DNA from: an uncultured Oscillospiraceae bacterium
GTDB taxonomy: Bacteria; Bacillota; Clostridia; Oscillospirales; Acutalibacteraceae
DNA length: 9,024 bases
Reading direction: 5' to 3'
Assembly: GCA_902461995.1 (NCBI GenBank)
Contig: CABQAA010000063.1
Span: 1-9,024, forward strand
The position numbers and the translations under genes are program-made. Below are positions 1 through 8,274 of the stretch, one piece after another (position 1 is the stretch's first letter; every line of letters starts with the position of its first letter). The notes beneath the pieces are model-generated. The model saw nothing but the letters and a program-made list of their open reading frames with translations. It searched no databases and was not told the origin of the DNA.

Positions 1-572
1 GCCGTCTCAACGAACAATACCGTCAGTATCTCGAGCTCAAAGAGGCAAACAACGATTACCAGTTTGCCGACGGACGGGTCATCGCGGTGGATCCTCTCGA
101 CAAATACGGGAACTTCACCATCGACACCGGCTCTCTGGAAGGTGTGGGGCCGAACGATCCGGTCATCACCCCCTCCGGTCTCGTCGGCGTGGTGTATGAG
201 GTGGGCCCCACGTGGGCCAAGGTCCGCTCCCTGCTCGACCCGGCCACTCAGGCCAGCGCGTATATCAGCCGGAACAGCGACACCTGCATCACAAGCGGCA
301 GCGCGTCGCTTGCGCAGGAAGGGCTGCTGCGTCTCGATTTGCTGCCGCGCGGCACGGGAACCGCCGTAGGCGATATCGCGGTCACGTCCGGCGTGGGCGG
401 CGTGTTCCCGAAAGGGCTGCTGATCGGCACCGTGCAGGAGGTTTCTCCGTCATCCGACGGCTTGTCGGTCTACGCGGTGGTGCAGCCGTTCGTCAACGTG
501 CGGGATATCACCTCGGTTTTTGTCATTACGTCATTCACCGGACAGGGCACCGACGCGGGAAGCGGCGGATGA
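1..572 (+). CDS. mreC: Rod shape-determining protein MreC, 3' part (5' end outside window)
   Basis: The reading frame is open from base 3, gives 189 codons and ends at TGA 570-572. The first ~20 residues (RLNEQYRQYLELKEANNDYQ) look like the end of the coiled coil that precedes the beta domain in MreC. The rest matches the periplasmic/extracytoplasmic MreC beta fold: GRVIAVDPLDKYGNFTIDTG, then a glycine-rich stretch (GVGPNDPVITPSGLVGVV), and SGVGGVFPKGLLIGTV near the end. The family is usually about 270-300 residues, so roughly the N-terminal third, with the membrane anchor, is missing here. MreC scaffolds the elongation complex and binds PBP2, whose gene is two places downstream. The stop overlaps an ATG (ATGA, 569-572), but that ATG is in the wrong frame for mreD. 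Identity is a strong call. Confidence 0.93.
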   Translation, partial: RLNEQYRQYLELKEANNDYQFADGRVIAVDPLDKYGNFTIDTGSLEGVGPNDPVITPSGLVGVVYEVGPTWAKVRSLLDPATQASAYISRNSDTCITSGSASLAQEGLLRLDLLPRGTGTAVGDIAVTSGVGGVFPKGLLIGTVQEVSPSSDGLSVYAVVQPFVNVRDITSVFVITSFTGQGTDAGSGG

Positions 573-606
573 CCCTGTCCGTCCTGTCTGGACCCCTTTG
601 CGGCAG

Positions 607-614
607 AAAGGAGG
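607..614 (+). promoter_or_regulatory. Strong Shine-Dalgarno upstream of mreD
   Basis: AAAGGAGG is an almost perfect anti-16S match. The only in-frame potential initiator at ideal distance (7 nt) is a CTG at 622. The first in-frame ATG (652) lies 37 nt away and has its own weaker AAGGA (643-647) at 4 nt. The site therefore raises a real question about where mreD starts. Confidence 0.6.
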
Positions 615-651
615 AAACGGCCTGGAACGGAAAATCGCAGAGAAGGACCCC

Positions 652-1167
652 ATGCGGCGGCTCAGTGACCGTTACCTCAAATGGACGGCCTATGGGCTGC
701 TCATCCTTCTTGTCACACTTCTGCAGGCAACCCGGGGGCTGATACCGCCGATTTTCGGTGTGCGCCCTCTTTTGGTCGTGCCGCTGACCGTCTGTATCGC
801 GATGTTTGTCGGCCCCACCGGCGGCGCCGCTGCGGGGATCGCCTGCGGTATCTTGTGGGATTTATACGGCGCGAGACTCCTCGGCTTCAACGCTCTGCTG
901 CTGCTGGTAACCGGCTGCCTGTGCGGACTCCTCATCACGCTTTTGATGCGGAACAATCTGCTGACGGCCCTTCTCCTGTCGGCGGCCGCGCTGCTGTTTG
1001 TCGGCTTGATGAATTGGCTCTGTTATACTGTGCTGCTCGCGGAACCCGAACCGGGTTTTGTCCTGGTGCGGCGCATTTTGCCGAGTCTCGCCTATTCGTT
1101 CGCTCTCACCCCGCTTTTATATGGCGCGACGTTTCTGACGGCGCGCATTCTGAAACGCCGCGAATAA
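652..1167 (+). CDS. mreD: Rod shape-determining membrane protein MreD
   Basis: From ATG 652 this is a 171-residue, very hydrophobic protein, the usual MreD size, ending in a basic tail (ARILKRRE). About five to six membrane segments are visible: residues ~10-26, 37-54, 58-74, 76-98, 102-125 and 140-163. A conserved-looking loop (GILWDLYGARLLGFNALLLL) fits the MreD signature region around a D-x-x-x-G/F motif. MreD is an integral partner of MreC and PBP2/RodA in lateral wall synthesis. It lies 79 nt after mreC and 73 nt before the PBP2 gene, consistent with one operon. Start choice is uncertain: CTG 622 has the better Shine-Dalgarno and would add 10 residues (LERKIAEKDP); an upstream TTG at 520 would overlap mreC and has no ribosome site. 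I chose ATG 652 because MRRLSDRYLKW resembles MreD N-termini. Confidence 0.88.
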   Translation: MRRLSDRYLKWTAYGLLILLVTLLQATRGLIPPIFGVRPLLVVPLTVCIAMFVGPTGGAAAGIACGILWDLYGARLLGFNALLLLVTGCLCGLLITLLMRNNLLTALLLSAAALLFVGLMNWLCYTVLLAEPEPGFVLVRRILPSLAYSFALTPLLYGATFLTARILKRRE

Positions 1168-1240
1168 TCGCTCATCGATGTATTCCCCCTCTTTTCCGAT
1201 CGCCATTCAGGATTCGGAACGCTAACAGAAAGGACGGGTT

Positions 1241-3313
1241 TTGAATATGGTGGACACCAATCCTCACAACCGATCCAGCCGGCGCCGCTTATCCATTCTC
1301 GCCGGCGTGCTTGTCGTTGTTTTCGGCATATACTGTGTCCGCCTCTTTCAGATCCAGATCGTGGAGGGGGAGTATTACGCGAGCCAGGCCAACCGCCTGA
1401 CTGAAACCAAGGTCCCCATCGCCGCTTCCCGCGGGGAAATCCTCGACCGGTATCTGCGCCCGATGGCGGTCAACCGCACCAGCTTCTCGCTGGTGATCGA
1501 CGGTGCCTTCTTCCCGCGCGGGACCGGCAGCGAGGCCCGTAGCGAACAGAATGCGATCCTGCTCAAGCTTACCGACCTGCTCAGCAGCCGGGGCGAGGAA
1601 TGGAACGACACCCTGCCGATCACCAAAACCGAGCCCTTTGCCTTCCTGGAAGATCAGGAAAACAGCATCGCCACCCTGCGCAAAAAACTGGAGCTTGCCG
1701 ATTACGCCACGGTGGAAAACTGCATGGCCGCCATGATCAAGTTGTTCGCTCTTGAGTCCTATACCCCCGCCGAGCAGCGGCTTCTGGCCGGTATTCAGTA
1801 TGAAATGGTCATCCGGGGATTCAGCCTGAAGAATCCCTTTGTATTCTGCAACGATATCTCCCGGGAAACCGCGTATATCATCAAAGAAAACAACACCGCC
1901 TATCCCGGTATCACGCCGCAGGCTACGCCGGTGCGGGAATATGTCAGCGGCACCATCGCTCCGCATCTGATTGGGACCCTCGGCCCTATCTACCCAGAGG
2001 AATACGAGTCTCTGAAAGACCAGGGGTATCAGCTCAACGACATTTTGGGAAAGAGCGGCATCGAGCAGGCGATGGAGTCTTCGCTCCGGGGTTCGACCGG
2101 CACCCGAGTGCTCGTTAAGGACGCCTCCGGCGCCATTGTGAACGAATACGAAAGTGCTCCCGCCGTGGCGGGCAATTCGGTGGTTATGACGCTGGATAAA
2201 AATCTTCAGCAAGCCACCGAAGATGCTCTTCTCGCAAAAATGGCGGAGCTGCGGACCAAGACCGGTACCGCCAAGAAACCTTGGGTCGGACAGGATGTCA
2301 AGAGCGGCTCGGTGGTGCTTCTCGATGTCAAAGACGGCGGTGTGCTGGTGAGCGCCAGCGTGCCGGGATATGATCTCTCCACCTATTCGAGCAACTATTC
2401 CGATTTGCTGAACGATCCGGGCAACCCCCTGTTCAACCGGGCGCTGTACGGCACCTTCGCCTGCGGCTCCACCATCAAACCGGCGGTCGCCATCGCCGGC
2501 CTGATGGAGGGCGTCATCACGCCTGAGCAAAAGGGCCCCCACTGTGACAGTGTGTATCATTATTACGAAGACGTCGGTTTCGCCCCAAGGTGCACCGGAT
2601 ATCACGGTGCCCTCAATGTTGTGGGCGCTCTTCAAAAATCCTGCAACGTCTTTTTCTTCGATTTGGGGCGCCGCCTGACGATCCGGCCAATGAACACCTA
2701 CCTCACCCGGTTCGGTTTCGGGGTCAAAACCGGTATTGAAATCGGGGAGGCGGCCGGTGTGTTGGCCGGGCCCGATACCAAAAGCGACTGGGTGGAAGGC
2801 GATACCATTCAGGTGGCCATCGGCCAGCTGACCAACCGCTTCACCCCGATTCAGCTCGCCGCCTATTCGATGATGCTCGCGAACGGCGGCGTGCGATACA
2901 AAACCCACCTCGTTCACAGTGTGCGCAGCTACGACGGTACCGTGGAAACCGTGGTGCAGCCCGAGATCGCCGACCGGCTCGACATCGACGCCACCACCCT
3001 CAAAACCGTGAAGGACGGCATGATCGCCGTCGCCTCGGCTCCGGGAGGAACGGCGTACAACTCCTTCCGGGACGCCCCTTATACTGTGGCCGCTAAGACC
3101 GGCACGGCTCAGAACGGCAATAACGACCGCTCCGACCACGGTGTCTTCATCGCCTACGCCCCGGCGGAAAATCCGGAGGTGGCCATCTCGGTCGTGATGG
3201 AAAACGGCACGTCGGGCCCGGCCCATCAGGTGGCCCGAACCGTGTTGGACGCGTACTTTGCCTCCAAATCGGCCGGCACCGCCCCCACCCCCGAACAGGT
3301 GCTGCTGCCCTGA
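1241..3313 (+). CDS. mrdA: Penicillin-binding protein 2 (elongation transpeptidase)
   Basis: This 690-residue class B PBP crosslinks peptidoglycan during side-wall growth, with RodA and MreCD as partners. A single N-terminal membrane anchor spans residues ~17-33 after a basic stretch (RSSRRR). The PBP dimerisation/pedestal domain begins with the typical R-G-E-I-x-D-R motif (R64-R70). The C-terminal transpeptidase domain carries all three active-site motifs: S-T-I-K (nucleophile S410, K413), S-C-N (S467-N469) and K-T-G-T (K619-T622). So the enzyme looks intact. The start is TTG 1241, 6 nt after AAAGGA (1229-1234); ATG 1247, two codons later, is nearly as likely. Position right after mreC-mreD favours the PBP2/MrdA assignment over the division enzyme PBP3/FtsI. 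The stop is TGA 3311-3313. A very long open frame runs antisense, but it is a composition shadow. Confidence 0.95.
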   Translation: MNMVDTNPHNRSSRRRLSILAGVLVVVFGIYCVRLFQIQIVEGEYYASQANRLTETKVPIAASRGEILDRYLRPMAVNRTSFSLVIDGAFFPRGTGSEARSEQNAILLKLTDLLSSRGEEWNDTLPITKTEPFAFLEDQENSIATLRKKLELADYATVENCMAAMIKLFALESYTPAEQRLLAGIQYEMVIRGFSLKNPFVFCNDISRETAYIIKENNTAYPGITPQATPVREYVSGTIAPHLIGTLGPIYPEEYESLKDQGYQLNDILGKSGIEQAMESSLRGSTGTRVLVKDASGAIVNEYESAPAVAGNSVVMTLDKNLQQATEDALLAKMAELRTKTGTAKKPWVGQDVKSGSVVLLDVKDGGVLVSASVPGYDLSTYSSNYSDLLNDPGNPLFNRALYGTFACGSTIKPAVAIAGLMEGVITPEQKGPHCDSVYHYYEDVGFAPRCTGYHGALNVVGALQKSCNVFFFDLGRRLTIRPMNTYLTRFGFGVKTGIEIGEAAGVLAGPDTKSDWVEGDTIQVAIGQLTNRFTPIQLAAYSMMLANGGVRYKTHLVHSVRSYDGTVETVVQPEIADRLDIDATTLKTVKDGMIAVASAPGGTAYNSFRDAPYTVAAKTGTAQNGNNDRSDHGVFIAYAPAENPEVAISVVMENGTSGPAHQVARTVLDAYFASKSAGTAPTPEQVLLP

Positions 3314-3330
3314 CCGGTGCTAAAATGTTC

Positions 3331-3460
3331 GTCTGCACGAAATCAAAACGGCACGGTTCCGGAAGGAGCGACCGCCCCGGGCCATTCCGCTACGCGGAAT
3401 AGGCGGTGGCCGGCCCAGGACATCGTCCGCAGCTGTCTCGTTCCGGGGTCCACCATGTGC
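3331..3460 (+). repeat. Tandem intergenic repeat, copy A (~130 bp)
   Basis: This is the first of two head-to-tail copies between the PBP2 gene and minD. It aligns to copy B without gaps from TGCAC (3334) to the hairpin core (offset 130), then with a 1-nt shift to about 3450. The core is nearly invariant between copies, while the upstream flank agrees at only about two thirds of positions by eye. Core structure: ATTCCGC (3384-3390), loop TAC, GCGGAAT (3394-3400), enclosed by ACCGCC (3371-3376) pairing with GGCGGT (3402-3407). A further GGGCC (3379-3383) could pair with GGCCC (3412-3416). No run of T follows, so this is not an ordinary intrinsic terminator. I see no other copy in the window. 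Confidence 0.8.
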
Positions 3461-3590
3461 GGCTGCACAGAATCGAAACAGTACTCTTCCAGGGTAATCG
3501 ATCGCCCCGGGCCATTCCGCTATAGCGGAATGAGCGGTGGCCGGCCCAGAACATCGTTCGTAACTATCTCGGTTGGGGGCCGGCCCGGTT
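3461..3590 (+). repeat. Tandem intergenic repeat, copy B (~130 bp)
   Basis: This second copy begins exactly where copy A ends (TGCAC at 3464). The shared core is CGCCCCGGGCCATTCCGCTA (3503-3522), followed by GCGGTGGCCGGCCCAG. Outer pairing is kept in weaker form, ATCGC (3501-3505) with GCGGT (3534-3538), where one C-G pair of copy A has become a T-G wobble. The far end (~3570-3590) diverges and contains an extra GGCCGGCCC (3578-3586), also found in both cores. A possible degenerate start of a third unit (TGTACGAAG, 3599) follows but is too weak to call. Because the period is 130, not a multiple of 3, the two copies read in different frames, so the conservation is at nucleotide level. Confidence 0.78.
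3513..3532. repeat. Perfect 20-bp palindrome in repeat copy B
   Basis: CATTCCGCTATAGCGGAATG equals its own reverse complement. As RNA it would form an 8-bp stem with a UAUA loop; as DNA it could be a symmetric protein-binding site. The matching element in copy A (3384-3400) keeps the arms but has a three-base loop (TAC) and is one base shorter, which preserves the stem and loses the perfect symmetry. This favours an RNA/hairpin role over a dimeric DNA site. Confidence 0.8.
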
Positions 3591-3647
3591 GTCGCAGATG
3601 TACGAAGCGGCCTCCGAAACTTTGGCGGGGCAGGCCGTAAAAACAGG

Positions 3648-3677
3648 TTTACAACCGAATTGAAAATATGGTATACT
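3648..3677 (+). promoter_or_regulatory. Sigma-A-type promoter for minD-mgsA-hisS-aspS
   Basis: TTTACA (3648-3653) and TATACT (3672-3677) are each one base off the -35/-10 consensus, separated by 18 nt. A TG lies one base before the -10 (3669-3670), giving an extended -10. Transcription would start near 3684, leaving a leader of about 35 nt before minD. The surrounding bases are AT-rich compared with the genes. Separate transcription of minD from the mreCD-PBP2 group is inferred. Confidence 0.72.
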
Positions 3678-3707
3678 GAACGTGGTTATATGTCGCCGTA
3701 CGGCGGC

Positions 3708-3713
3708 GGGAGG
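3708..3713 (+). promoter_or_regulatory. Ribosome binding site deciding the minD start
   Basis: GGGAGG lies 6 nt before ATG 3720. An earlier in-frame ATG (3690), just after the predicted transcription start, has no Shine-Dalgarno, so 3720 is preferred. The protein starting there, MGLISVVTSGKGG, matches the usual MinD N-terminus. Confidence 0.75.
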
Positions 3714-3719
3714 TTCCAT

Positions 3720-4457
3720 ATGGGCTTGATTTCGGTTGTGACATCGGGAAAAGGGGGCGCCGGCAAATCCACGGTGACGGCCGGTCTCGGCTGCGCTCTG
3801 GCGCGCCAGGGACGGAGAGTGTTGCTCGTGGACGGGGATGCCGGCCTGCGCAGTCTCGATCTGATGCTTGGAATCGGTTCCGCTGTGTACGATATGGCCG
3901 ACATTTTCGCAGGCCGCTGCGAACCCATCCGGGCCATTTATCCGTCTCCCGTCTGCCCGAATGTGGCGGTTGTGCCGGCGCCTGTGGGATTGGAACAGCT
4001 GGCATCCCCCGGCGATATGGCGCGCTTATGCCGCGGATTTGCCCGGTATTATGACGATGTGATCATCGACAGCCCGGCCGGTATCGGTCCTGGGTTCGAA
4101 ACGGCCGCAGCGGGAGCATCGCAGGCTCTTGTCGTCTCCACCCCCGACATGGTCTGCGCCCGCGACGCCCAGATCATCGGCCGCCTGCTCGATAAGCGGG
4201 GGCTTCCGGCCCGCTTGATCATCAACCGGTTGCGGCCGGCCCTCGTCATGGCCGGCAAAATGCCGGACGTGGACGAGATTATCGATACCGCGGCCCTCCC
4301 CCTCATCGGCATACTTCCTGAAGACGAGGAGGTCGCGGTCGCCAACGCCAACGGACGGCCGTTGCCGGGGCATTGTCCGGCAGCCGCTTGTTTCGGCAAC
4401 ATTGCCCGGCGGTATCTGGGGGAAGAAGTCCGCCTTGCGCGACTCGAAAAAATGTGA
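3720..4457 (+). CDS. minD: MinD-like septum-site ATPase, short C-terminus
   Basis: This 245-residue ParA/MinD-family ATPase has a deviant Walker A G-K-G-G-A-G-K-S-T (residues 10-18, signature lysine K11, P-loop lysine K16). A switch region D-G-D-A-G-L-R-S-L-D (38-47) matches MinD, and Walker B V-I-I-D-S-P-A-G lies at 114-121. Further MinD hallmarks are STPDMVCARDA (~140-150), LIINRLRP (~167-173) and PLIGILPEDEEV (194-205). MinD normally recruits MinC to the membrane to block FtsZ assembly away from midcell. Family members are usually ~265-270 residues and end in an amphipathic membrane-targeting helix; this one stops at FGNIARRYLGEEVRLARLEKM, where that helix would begin. Neither other forward frame past the TGA restores it. 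No minC or minE adjoins: upstream are repeats, and mgsA starts 35 nt downstream. Confidence 0.88.
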   Translation: MGLISVVTSGKGGAGKSTVTAGLGCALARQGRRVLLVDGDAGLRSLDLMLGIGSAVYDMADIFAGRCEPIRAIYPSPVCPNVAVVPAPVGLEQLASPGDMARLCRGFARYYDDVIIDSPAGIGPGFETAAAGASQALVVSTPDMVCARDAQIIGRLLDKRGLPARLIINRLRPALVMAGKMPDVDEIIDTAALPLIGILPEDEEVAVANANGRPLPGHCPAAACFGNIARRYLGEEVRLARLEKM

Positions 4458-4492
4458 CCTAGCAAAGAGTGAATTATAAAGGAGCTGACGGT

Positions 4493-4900
4493 ATGAACAT
4501 CGCCCTGATCGCCCATGACGCCAAGAAGGAACTCATGGTCCAGTTCTGCATCGCCTATTGCGGCATCCTCAGCCGACACAATATTTGCGCTACCGGCACC
4601 ACGGGGAAAATGGTGTCAGAGGCGACCGGCCTCAACATCACCCGCTATATGAGCGGTTCTCAGGGCGGCGATCAGCAGATCTCGGCCCGCATCGCCTGCG
4701 ATGAGATCGACCTTCTGCTCTTTTTCCGCGACCCGATGACCGTCAAGGCCCACGAACCCAACGAAAGCGACATGTTCCGTCTGTGCGACATGCGGAACAT
4801 CCCCGTCGCGACCAATATCGCGACGGCGGAGGTCCTCATTCACGGATTGGAGCGGGGCGATCTCGACTGGCGGAATATCGTCAACCCCGGCAATCCGTAA
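4493..4900 (+). CDS. mgsA: Methylglyoxal synthase
   Basis: This 135-residue enzyme converts dihydroxyacetone phosphate to methylglyoxal and phosphate in the cytoplasm, a bypass that releases phosphate when triose phosphates build up. It starts at ATG 4493, 8 nt after AAAGGAG (4478-4484). Family motifs are clear: L-I-A-H-D-A-K-K (H8, matching E. coli H19), phosphate-binding A-T-G-T-T-G (33-38), S-G-S-Q-G-G-D-Q-Q (D60, matching catalytic D71), F-F-R-D-P (D80, matching D91) and H-E-P (H87, matching H98). The position of E. coli D101 appears to be Asn here (N90 in HEPNESD). Length is typical for the compact Firmicute form. It sits 35 nt after minD and so is probably co-transcribed. Mgs next to shape and division genes is a recurrent clostridial arrangement as I recall it. 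Confidence 0.95.
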   Translation: MNIALIAHDAKKELMVQFCIAYCGILSRHNICATGTTGKMVSEATGLNITRYMSGSQGGDQQISARIACDEIDLLLFFRDPMTVKAHEPNESDMFRLCDMRNIPVATNIATAEVLIHGLERGDLDWRNIVNPGNP

Positions 4901-4926
4901 AGAGCGCCTGCAACGGGACAATGGTT

Positions 4927-4992
4927 CAGGGAACGGCAGCTGCACGGCCTGGGGGCGGATGCGCTTCTGAGACCGGCAGGGGCGGTTCCCTG
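4927..4992 (+). repeat. Inverted repeat in the mgsA-hisS gap
   Basis: CAGGGAAC (4927-4934) and GTTCCCTG (4985-4992) are exact 8-bp inverted arms separated by 50 nt, with a small internal palindrome GCAGCTGC (4937-4944). They occupy most of the 140-nt gap before hisS and could close a leader stem. There is no T-run and no recognisable T-box core, so the role is unknown. Confidence 0.4.
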
Positions 4993-5040
4993 TGTCATGT
5001 CCGGATGAATGGCCCTGTGTTCAGTGAAAGGAATGGGAAT

Positions 5041-6375
5041 ATGGCTTTGATTACCAAGGCTCCCCGGGGCACCATGGATGTGCTTCCGGCGGACAGCTAT
5101 AAATGGCAGCACATGGAACAAACCGCGTTGTCGATCGCGCGGGATTTCGGATTCCGGGAGATGCGCACCCCGGTTTTTGAACATACCGAGCTGTTCCAGC
5201 GATCGGTCGGAGAAACCACCGACGTGGTCCAAAAGGAAATGTACACCTTCACCGACAAGGGCGGCCGCTCGGTCACCCTCCGCCCGGAAGGGACGGCGGG
5301 GATGGCCCGCGCCATGCTCGAGCATAGCCTCCACAACGAGGCCCTGCCGGCCAAAGTGGCCTACGTCACCTCCTGCTACCGGTATGAAAAGCCCCAGGCC
5401 GGCCGGCTGCGCGAATTCCATCAGTTCGGCGTGGAGTGCTTCGGCGCGGCCGCGCCTCAGGCGGACGCCGAAATCATCTCTCTCGCCCATACGATTCTCC
5501 AAGCCCTCGGGGTCACGGGGGTGTCCCTGCACATCAACTCCATCGGCTGTCCCACCTGTCGTGCCCGCTATCACGCAGCCCTGAAGGCGTATTTCGAGGG
5601 ACACAAAGACGATCTCTGCGGCACCTGTCAGGAACGCCTGGAGCGAAACCCCATGCGAATTCTCGACTGCAAATCCCCCGTCTGCTCTGCGATTGCGAAA
5701 GACGCGCCGGTGATGCTCGACTATCTGTGCGAGGACTGCGCCTCTCATTTCGAAGAGGTTAAGGCCTGTCTGACCGCGGCGGAAATCCCCTTTTCCATCG
5801 ATACCCGGATCGTACGGGGCCTGGATTATTATACCCGGACCGTGTTCGAATTTATTTCGGACGCGCTGGGATCCCAGTCGACCGTCTGCGGCGGGGGACG
5901 GTACGACGGTCTGACCGCGGAACTCGGCGGCCCGGCGCTCCCGTCCCTGGGCTTCGGCATGGGTCTCGAGCGCCTGCTGATGATCCTGGAGGCGAAAAAC
6001 GCCGCCATCCCGGCGCCGCCCCGCCCGGAACTCTATTTGGCGCCGATGGGGACGGCCGCGGTACGGGAATGCTTCGCCATCGCTTCCCGTCTCCGGGAAG
6101 GCGGGGTATCGGTGGAATTCGATGTGGCGGGCCGGGGGCTCAAGGCCCAGATGAAATACGCCGACAAGCTCGGCGCGCGGTACGTCATCGTCGTGGGGGA
6201 CAACGAGCTGGCCGAAAAGCGGGGCAAACTCAAGGATATGGAATCCGGTGCCGAGGAACCCATCGCGCTGGACGACAGCCTCTACACCACCCTGTATCAG
6301 AAATCGCTCGACCGTCAGCTGGCCGGCATGGCCGACCTCTTTGGCGAGGAGCTGGCGGAAGGCATCGAGAAATAA
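5041..6375 (+). CDS. hisS: Histidyl-tRNA synthetase
   Basis: This 444-residue class II aminoacyl-tRNA synthetase charges tRNA-His. It starts at ATG 5041 (MALITKAPRGTMDVLP, the usual HisRS opening), 8 nt after AAAGGA (5027-5032). The frame is open further upstream to 4783, but that part overlaps mgsA and resembles nothing. Visible motifs: motif 2 with C-Y-R-Y-E (112-116) followed by KPQAGRLREFHQFG; the histidine-specific R-G-L-D-Y-Y-T-R-T (259-267); G-G-G-R-Y-D-G-L (284-291); and motif 3 G-F-G-M-G-L-E-R (304-311). An insertion between motif 2 and the His motif carries four cysteine pairs (CPTC, CGTC, CKSPVC, CEDC), as in many Firmicute HisRS. The C-terminal ~100 residues (ELYLAPMG, GRGLKAQMKYADKLGARYVIVVG) are the anticodon-binding domain. 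It is followed by aspS after 26 nt, the common hisS-aspS pair. Confidence 0.97.
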   Translation: MALITKAPRGTMDVLPADSYKWQHMEQTALSIARDFGFREMRTPVFEHTELFQRSVGETTDVVQKEMYTFTDKGGRSVTLRPEGTAGMARAMLEHSLHNEALPAKVAYVTSCYRYEKPQAGRLREFHQFGVECFGAAAPQADAEIISLAHTILQALGVTGVSLHINSIGCPTCRARYHAALKAYFEGHKDDLCGTCQERLERNPMRILDCKSPVCSAIAKDAPVMLDYLCEDCASHFEEVKACLTAAEIPFSIDTRIVRGLDYYTRTVFEFISDALGSQSTVCGGGRYDGLTAELGGPALPSLGFGMGLERLLMILEAKNAAIPAPPRPELYLAPMGTAAVRECFAIASRLREGGVSVEFDVAGRGLKAQMKYADKLGARYVIVVGDNELAEKRGKLKDMESGAEEPIALDDSLYTTLYQKSLDRQLAGMADLFGEELAEGIEK

Positions 6376-6401
6376 AGGAACAACGGAAGGGACGAACACT
6401 C

Positions 6402-8186
<1,785 letters not shown>

Positions 8187-8196
8187 CAGACGCGGC

Positions 8197-8233
8197 AAGG
8201 GCGGGCGTATCTAGGATACGCCCGCCCTTTTTT
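8197..8233 (+). terminator. Intrinsic terminator after aspS
   Basis: A perfect 15-bp stem (AAGGGCGGGCGTATC, 8197-8211, with GATACGCCCGCCCTT, 8215-8229) has a TAG loop and is followed by a T-run (8228-8233). Read on the other strand there is no T-run after the stem, so it works mainly for the + strand operon and is not a shared bidirectional terminator. Confidence 0.95.
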
Positions 8234-8274
8234 GTATCCGTCGGTTTAACCGCCCATACTCCAATAAAAATCCG

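Noticed and set aside
569..742. ATG overlapping the mreC stop (ATGA) as a translationally coupled gene
   Set aside because: It leads to a short frame without hydrophobic segments; mreD lies in another frame.
1289..3226. 645-codon open frame antisense to the PBP2 gene
   Set aside because: The sense strand encodes an intact PBP2 with all catalytic motifs. The antisense protein is His/Gly/Arg-rich and domain-free, as expected from GC-rich third positions.
3331..3590. CRISPR array
   Set aside because: Only two long (~130 bp), imperfect tandem units with no unique spacers and no cas genes.
3317..3640. 107-codon frame (GTG start) across the tandem repeats
   Set aside because: The two repeat copies fall in different frames, so the conservation is not at protein level. 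It has no ribosome site and a low-complexity Arg/Pro/Gly-rich product.
4901..5040. T-box leader before hisS (GGGGCGGTTCCC resembles the T-box core)
   Set aside because: The AGGGTGGNACCGCG core does not match, and no specifier stem or terminator is seen.
4921..5040. In-frame N-terminal extension of hisS from ATG 4921
   Set aside because: The extension is unlike HisRS, and a good ribosome site plus the standard N-terminus place the start at 5041.
4840..6399. 519-codon open frame antisense to hisS
   Set aside because: Composition shadow of hisS with no recognisable motif, and it would overlap mgsA as well.
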